From positions 1-27,632 of the forward strand of contig JAQTZZ010000054.1 in NCBI GenBank assembly GCA_028687545.1: DNA of 27,632 nucleotides. The letters run 5' to 3'. Shown here in pieces: positions 23,494-27,632 of the stretch; position 1 is the stretch's first letter; the number at the start of each line of letters is the position of its first letter. The notes beneath the pieces are model-generated. The model did not search any database. It had not been told where the DNA came from and saw only the letters and a list, made by a program, of their open reading frames with translations. The position numbers and the translations under genes were made by a program. The stretch comes from Candidatus Wallbacteria bacterium. GTDB taxonomy: Bacteria; Muiribacteriota; JAQTZZ01.

Positions 23494-24785
23494 GGTGTGT
23501 GAATTTCTATTTTATTAACTGGTACTGAAACTTCAGTCGTATTTTTAGGCTGAATTTTCTGGACTGTCTTCTTCACCTTGACAGCTTTCTTCACTGCAGG
23601 CTTTTTCACCGGCTGTTTAACAGGTTTCTTCCCTGGAACTATCTTTGCCTCCTGAGCCTGTGCATGATAGTCCTTCTGGAACAGCACTTCCGAAGAGGAA
23701 GACAAGTTATTAGCCGAAGATGCTTCAGAGGTCTGCAGAGACTTGGCGGAAGCCTCGGCTGTCAGACCGGCGGCCATTTCCCGGTCCAGTTTTTCAAGTT
23801 CTGACAGGGACGGATCGCTCGGACTGGAATTCGAAACAAGCTGAATCCCGACTTCCCCAGTAGGTAATTGTCCTTTTTCAGCCAGTTTTCTTTCGATTTC
23901 CACATAGAGGTCTTTGTAATCGAGATTTTCCGGATCAAACTTGAGTGCCATTTTAATCGATACGTAGGCTTTCTGAAAATCATTCTGGGCAAAGGAGGTC
24001 TTTCCGATCAGATAATAAGCCCGTGGATAATCCGGGTTGAATTCCGTACTTTTGGAGAGAAAAGTCTGGGATTCGTCGTAGTTCTGGTTGTAATAGGCGA
24101 TCGCCCCCATGGAAAAATAGGCCAGCCCATACTTACGGTCCAGTTTCCAGGCCTTGCGGTATGCTCCATAGGCCAGTTCCAGATCATTATTGGCGAAATA
24201 TTCATCTCCACGGTCCAGTTCCAGATAGGCATTGGAAAGTATTTCTTTAGGGAAAACCGCTACATCCCCAAGCGCCTTCTTGATTCTGCAGGCGAACAGG
24301 AAAGCGAGCTTGAATGAGGGAATCTGATAGCGAAGCATGGTTTCATTGTCAGAGTATGTGATCAGCACTTCATTGCTGGCTCTCAGTTCAGCCCCATCCT
24401 GGATTTTTTCCACGCTGATCTGGTCCGGAGTGATCTTTTTATCAAGCAGAAGCTGGATCTTGCCTGCTGTAAAATAGGTTGTTTTCACGGCATCGGTTTT
24501 TCCGAGGGTGTCGGTTACTTCCAGCACCAGTTTGCCCTTTAGAAAGATCTCGCCCTTCTTCAGATCGACAGGCAGGCTGAGAACGCGGAAATAAAGATCC
24601 TGACTCAGTGATTTGTAATATGGTACATTTTTAAAATCGACCTTGGATTGAACAGGCGGAGCAGCAGTCTCGATTTCCTTGGTGGTTTCAATTTCACGGG
24701 TGCCGTGATGCCTGTGGCGGAAAGGCCAGGCGAAGCAGGAGCCTGCGAAAGAGAGAAGAAGAAACAGTAATAATATTCTCTTCAA
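23490..24785 (-). CDS. Secreted TPR protein with lysine/proline-rich tail
   Basis: The start is TTG at 24785, fixed by GGAGG 6 nt upstream. A signal peptide covers residues 1-19 (MKRILLLFLLLSFAGSCFA). C17 is a poor lipobox, so simple secretion is more likely than a lipoprotein. Residues about 50-175 are an unrecognised domain rich in beta-type segments. TPR units occupy about 185-295 (YGAYRKAWKLD, YNQNYDESQTFLSKSTEFNP, FAQNDFQKAYVSIKMALKFDP). The tail (about 310-431) is low complexity, with a Ser/Ala-rich stretch and a lysine-proline-valine region (385-412) like a histone H1 tail. It lies between two radical SAM genes and overlaps the downstream one. No enzymatic motif is visible. It may be a scaffold, or a substrate of its neighbours. 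Confidence 0.82.
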   Translation of the reverse strand: MKRILLLFLLLSFAGSCFAWPFRHRHHGTREIETTKEIETAAPPVQSKVDFKNVPYYKSLSQDLYFRVLSLPVDLKKGEIFLKGKLVLEVTDTLGKTDAVKTTYFTAGKIQLLLDKKITPDQISVEKIQDGAELRASNEVLITYSDNETMLRYQIPSFKLAFLFACRIKKALGDVAVFPKEILSNAYLELDRGDEYFANNDLELAYGAYRKAWKLDRKYGLAYFSMGAIAYYNQNYDESQTFLSKSTEFNPDYPRAYYLIGKTSFAQNDFQKAYVSIKMALKFDPENLDYKDLYVEIERKLAEKGQLPTGEVGIQLVSNSSPSDPSLSELEKLDREMAAGLTAEASAKSLQTSEASSANNLSSSSEVLFQKDYHAQAQEAKIVPGKKPVKQPVKKPAVKKAVKVKKTVQKIQPKNTTEVSVPVNKIEIHTP

Positions 24786-24837
24786 AATAATCCTCCATAA
24801 GTATCTGGAAAAATTATAAGCGTTTATGCTTCAAAGG

Positions 24838-25845
24838 TCAAAAGGTAAAATATTCCCTGAAATATTCATCAGCGAGAGTCGGCCAGTAATTATTACAGTT
24901 CAGACATTTATCAGGGAGCTGCTGCCAGTTCTGCAAAACCTGCATCCTTCGCAAGGAATCAATCCGCTCCCCAAGCCATAATTCTGAAAATGATGTTCTT
25001 TCAAGATTTCCAAGCTTCAGGCTCATTTCCGGATCATCGCTGCAGAAAGTCAGGGATCCGTCCGCACGGATGAACGGAGTGGCCCAGAGTTTCTCGCAGG
25101 CCCTTCGCACACCTTTTTCAAGCTGGAATGGAAGCCTCCCGCTGATCCCGAATCGGTTTCCAGCATCAAGATACAGGCTGTCGGCAGCAGGCTGATCCTG
25201 CGGGTCGATCAGCCTGCGGAAAAGAAGATAATCCCCTGGCGCAGTAATATCTTCCTGGAACCGGATCGGCACGCCTGAACCAAGTCTGTCGACTGCAAAG
25301 GAACGGAATCGTTCAAGCTCGTCCATATTTTCAGGGAGCACTAAAGCCTGCAGACGGATTCCGGGAAATTTTCTCTTGTGCATTCTGCGGAACTCAAGAA
25401 TTTTATCCAGGTTTTCAAGCACTGCCGGGAGCAGATCCGCCCCTCTCAGCGCTTTAAATTTCAATGGATCCAGGGTATCGAGCGAAACAAAGATAAACAG
25501 GGGTTTGTCTGAACCTGACCCCAGCAGTACCTCAGGCAGACTGGACAAGTTAGTTTCCAGCGACAGATATTGATAGAATTTTCTCCGGTAAATCTCTTCC
25601 AGCATCGAAGAAAACTCCGGATGCAGAGTGGATTCTCCAAGCCAGTTCAGCTTAATCCCTGCAAAAGTCAGGCCACTTGCTTCAATGTCATCAAGCACGT
25701 GAAGCAGAGTTTCAGGTTTCAGGAATGACAGCGGCATCCTGTCTACCCTGCCTCTGTAGCAGTAAAGGCAGGCATAATTGCAGAAATTAGTGAATTCTAT
25801 GGACAGCCATCCACGGACGCGGTTGAGCAGTGCAATTTTAGACAT
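24838..25845 (-). CDS. Radical SAM/SPASM protein
   Basis: From the ATG at 25845 the protein has 335 residues. The cluster motif is CNYACLYC, at 22-29 from this start. It is followed by NWLGESTLHPEF for SAM binding and FVSLDTLDPLKF. A SPASM-like C-terminal region has cysteines in RRACEKLW, LTFCSDD and CLNCNNYW. It is related in layout to the radical SAM protein at 22135-23493 but has no TPR part. An in-frame ATG at 25887 would add 14 residues (MFCKAALIRCMMFY) and has an AGG 4 nt upstream. I prefer 25845 because homologues usually start about 20 residues before the first cysteine. It leads the three-gene minus-strand unit, 52 bp ahead of the TPR gene. Confidence 0.87.
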   Translation of the reverse strand: MSKIALLNRVRGWLSIEFTNFCNYACLYCYRGRVDRMPLSFLKPETLLHVLDDIEASGLTFAGIKLNWLGESTLHPEFSSMLEEIYRRKFYQYLSLETNLSSLPEVLLGSGSDKPLFIFVSLDTLDPLKFKALRGADLLPAVLENLDKILEFRRMHKRKFPGIRLQALVLPENMDELERFRSFAVDRLGSGVPIRFQEDITAPGDYLLFRRLIDPQDQPAADSLYLDAGNRFGISGRLPFQLEKGVRRACEKLWATPFIRADGSLTFCSDDPEMSLKLGNLERTSFSELWLGERIDSLRRMQVLQNWQQLPDKCLNCNNYWPTLADEYFREYFTF

Positions 25846-25909
25846 GTAAAACATCATACATCTGATCAGCGCGGCTTTGCAAAACATCGCACCTGTCCAT
25901 AAATATCCC

Positions 25910-25938
25910 TTGCCTAGCCTCCCTGACGGTGATAAAAT
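25910..25938 (+). promoter_or_regulatory. Putative sigma70-type promoter of the coiled-coil/proline-rich gene
   Basis: TTGCCT (25910-25915) and TAAAAT (25933-25938) are 17 bases apart. Transcription would start about 15 nt before the ATG at 25960, just ahead of the GGAGG ribosome site (25948-25952). The same TTGCCT box and spacing appear at the gspE promoter. Confidence 0.5.
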
Positions 25939-25959
25939 TGGAACTGTGGAGGCATTTAC

Positions 25960-26958
25960 ATGAAATACATTCTAATATTTCTCGTTTTGCAGAGTGCTGC
26001 CTGGGCTGACTTTTCAAAAGCCCATATACTGTATGTTTCCGCCTTGTCGCTCCTGGAAAAAGGGGAGATTGACAATGCTGTCTCGACCTATCAGCAGGCA
26101 CTCAACGAGGACATTTCCATCCTCCAGCTCAAGGACAATGGCCTGGCCAAATTCCTGCTGGACAGGCTGGAAAAATCCTCAAATCCTTTTACTACCGGGA
26201 AGACTTTCTATCTGTATGGCTATTCCGATAAGGCGCAGGAATACTTCGAGAAGGTTCTTGCTCAGTTCCCTCCTGCATCGAGCGAGTATCAGGACGCGAA
26301 ATTTTACTTGTCAGAAATAGACGCCCAGAAAAAACCACTGAAGCCTACCAGCGAAATAATCACCGGCCAGAGCGATTCAGGCGGAATCGGGGCTCAGCCT
26401 GATGAGGAACTCCCGGAAGACGAACAGGAAAAGCCGGCAAGGCAGCCGCAGCAACCGAGCGTCGGCAAATATATCAGCCAGTTGAAGCAAAGCCTGGATG
26501 ATCTCAGGCAGCTTTCAGAGCAGCAGGATACAGCTACAAAAAAAGCCGAAGAAGAGCATAAAAAATGGTTTGGGCTGCATTATGGTGGTTACGGAGATTA
26601 TTTCAACATGGAGGAATTCTCAAAAATCCAGTATGAAAAGGAAAAAGCCAAGTCCGAAGAACTGGCCCGCCAGGTCAAGGACATAGAAGACAAGATCGAA
26701 CAACTGGAAACGGCTCAGTCAGTGGAAGAATATAATCGAGCCCATAATTACCAGCCCGTAGAAAGTCCGGAACCTGAACCAACCGAATCACAGGAAAATC
26801 TGCCCCCGCCGCCTCCGCCAGGGGCAGCTGCCAATCCGGGCACTCCTCCGCAGGGAGCAGAATATCCGCCTCCACCGCCGCAGGGGGGATCATATCCGCC
26901 TCCTCCAGGAGCATTCTATCCGCCTCCACAGCAGCCATCGACACCGAGCGGTGGTTGA
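25960..26958 (+). CDS. Secreted TPR/coiled-coil protein with proline-rich C-terminus
   Basis: This 332-residue protein is not assigned to a known family. The signal peptide MKYILIFLVLQSAAWA is cut after A16. Residues 20-120 contain TPR-like helices (LLEKGEIDNAVSTYQQALNE, YSDKAQEYFEKVLAQFP). An acidic linker (140-165) is followed by a coiled coil (about 168-252). That coil is interrupted by an aromatic-glycine patch, WFGLHYGGYGDYF (203-215). From about 265 the tail is proline-rich, ending in PPPPPPG and repeats of YPPPP(P)QGG type. Such tails often span the periplasm or cell wall or bind partners. It is divergent from the radical SAM operon with a shared 115-bp control region. GGAGG lies 7 nt before the ATG. 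Confidence 0.8.
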   Translation: MKYILIFLVLQSAAWADFSKAHILYVSALSLLEKGEIDNAVSTYQQALNEDISILQLKDNGLAKFLLDRLEKSSNPFTTGKTFYLYGYSDKAQEYFEKVLAQFPPASSEYQDAKFYLSEIDAQKKPLKPTSEIITGQSDSGGIGAQPDEELPEDEQEKPARQPQQPSVGKYISQLKQSLDDLRQLSEQQDTATKKAEEEHKKWFGLHYGGYGDYFNMEEFSKIQYEKEKAKSEELARQVKDIEDKIEQLETAQSVEEYNRAHNYQPVESPEPEPTESQENLPPPPPPGAAANPGTPPQGAEYPPPPPQGGSYPPPPGAFYPPPQQPSTPSGG

Positions 26959-26981
26959 ACCGAATTAATTATCTTATACAG

Positions 26982-26999
26982 ATTTGCTTTTTGGCAAAT
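26982..26999. terminator. Weak hairpin between convergent genes
   Basis: ATTTGC (26982-26987) pairs with GCAAAT (26994-26999) around TTTTTG, followed by TTTTC. The stem is short and AT-rich. A competing pairing of GGCAAA with TTTGCC further on is possible. It lies between the proline-rich gene and the YchF-family gene. Confidence 0.25.
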
Positions 27000-27036
27000 T
27001 TTCATGGTGTGCAGCCAGATGTTTGCCAAAGTCGAG

Positions 27037-27632
27037 TTACAAATTAAATCTCACATGCATGATGTCGCCGTCTTTGACGATGTATTCGCCGCCTTCCAGG
27101 CGCAGCAGGTTCTGTTTTTTCACTTCAGCCATCGCGCCCAGACGGATCAAATCGTCACAGTGCACAACTTCGGCCCTGATAAATCCCTTTTCCAGATCAG
27201 AATGGATTTTTCCGGCAGAGGTTCTGGCGTTTGAGCCCATTTTAACAGGCCAGGAACGGCATTCATCCTCACCGACTGTAAAAAAAGTGATGTAATCAAG
27301 CAGTTTGAGCGACTCTCTCTGAATCAGTTCGCTGGAAAAATATTCAATCCCCATGTCTTTCTTGAACGATTCACGGTCTTCAGAGGGAAGTTCGGACATC
27401 TCCAGCTCCAGTTTTCCGTCAAAGACCAGGATATTGGTTTCGCCTTTCCTGAGCATCTCTAACGTCTGATTTTCGAGTCCTGCCGGAGTGGCGTCATTCT
27501 TGTTCAGAATCAGCAGGCGTTTTTTCAATGAAATCAGGTTGTAATAATAAATAAAACCCTGTTCCTGCTCCGTGAATTCTGTTTTCCTGATATCCACGCC
27601 TTCTTCGAGCTGTTTTTTCAATCTTTCGCAGA
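27037..27632 (-). CDS. ychF: YchF/DUF933-family GTPase, 5' part outside the window
   Basis: Only the C-terminal 198 codons are present; the frame is open to the window edge, so the TTG at 27621 is not the start. The end matches YchF, with the TGS-like DUF933 domain: LDYITFFTVGEDECRSW, then AGKIHSDLEKGFIRAEVV, then GEYIVKDGDIMHVRFNL. YchF is a ribosome-associated Obg-family P-loop NTPase that usually prefers ATP because its G4 motif is NxxE. Here the aligned motif reads NKND (27493-27504), the canonical NKxD of GTP-specific G proteins. The Walker A, switch and most of the coiled-coil segment are outside the window. It may be YchF itself or a YchF-like paralogue. Confidence 0.9.
   Translation of the reverse strand, partial: CERLKKQLEEGVDIRKTEFTEQEQGFIYYYNLISLKKRLLILNKNDATPAGLENQTLEMLRKGETNILVFDGKLELEMSELPSEDRESFKKDMGIEYFSSELIQRESLKLLDYITFFTVGEDECRSWPVKMGSNARTSAGKIHSDLEKGFIRAEVVHCDDLIRLGAMAEVKKQNLLRLEGGEYIVKDGDIMHVRFNL

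Noticed and set aside
23490-24785. Lipoprotein call for the secreted TPR protein
   Set aside because: The sequence before C17 (Ala-Gly-Ser) lacks the usual Leu/Val/Ile at -3, and a normal signal-peptidase site follows at A19.
24786-24837. Small precursor-peptide gene next to the radical SAM enzymes
   Set aside because: The gaps in the cluster are only 52 bp and a 4-bp overlap, and no short frame with a ribosome site fits. Any substrate would have to be the TPR protein or lie elsewhere.

Overview
The window looks like chromosomal DNA from an uncultured diderm (Gram-negative-type) bacterium of roughly mid-40s to 50% GC. A family-9 (heptosyltransferase-like) glycosyltransferase, a type II secretion/type IV pilus assembly core, a DUF342/FapA protein, a gingipain-like peptidase and several signal-peptide proteins with TPR or proline-rich regions support this. 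The mix resembles candidate phyla such as Riflebacteria or Wallbacteria, or a deltaproteobacterial relative. That placement is inference, since no rRNA, tRNA or ribosomal protein gene is present to test it. About nineteen protein genes fill the window, with no gap over about 220 bp. At least six start with GTG or TTG.

Layout. 1-3661 (minus strand): a secreted C25 (gingipain-type) cysteine peptidase cut by the window edge, pyroglutamyl-peptidase I, and a large polytopic membrane protein. 3703-4109: a heptamer tandem repeat, a small two-CW cysteine-rich gene (+), an octamer repeat and a strong bidirectional terminator. 4135-8348 (minus): a pilus/secretion operon in the order ATPase (GspE/PilB), platform protein (GspF/PilC), pseudopilin, pseudopilin, with a double-hairpin repeat between platform and pilins and a structured leader ahead of the ATPase. 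8549-13308 (minus): a heterodimeric ABC exporter followed by a glycosyltransferase. A 123-bp MITE-like palindromic element separates them and abuts the exporter stop codon. 13530-20500 (plus): FapA, an orphan periplasmic solute-binding protein, a giant hybrid histidine kinase (HAMP-PAS-HisKA-HATPase-REC-REC-HPt) and a REC-GGDEF diguanylate cyclase, which read as one sensing pathway ending in cyclic di-GMP. 20720-22126 (plus): a secreted NlpC/P60-like protein with a proline linker and a cysteine-rich tail. 22135-25845 (minus): two radical SAM/SPASM proteins flanking a secreted TPR protein with a lysine-rich tail. 25960-26958 (plus): a secreted coiled-coil/proline-rich protein, divergent from the radical SAM operon. 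27037-end (minus): the C-terminal part of a YchF-family GTPase.

The leads most worth following are the radical SAM / secreted TPR / radical SAM cluster, the reconstructable MITE insertion that changed the exporter's C-terminus, the YchF homologue with a canonical NKxD-type G4 motif, the related TTAC-type short tandem repeats at three intergenic loci, and the binding protein-kinase-cyclase trio. I found no CRISPR array, prophage, transposase gene or RNA gene.
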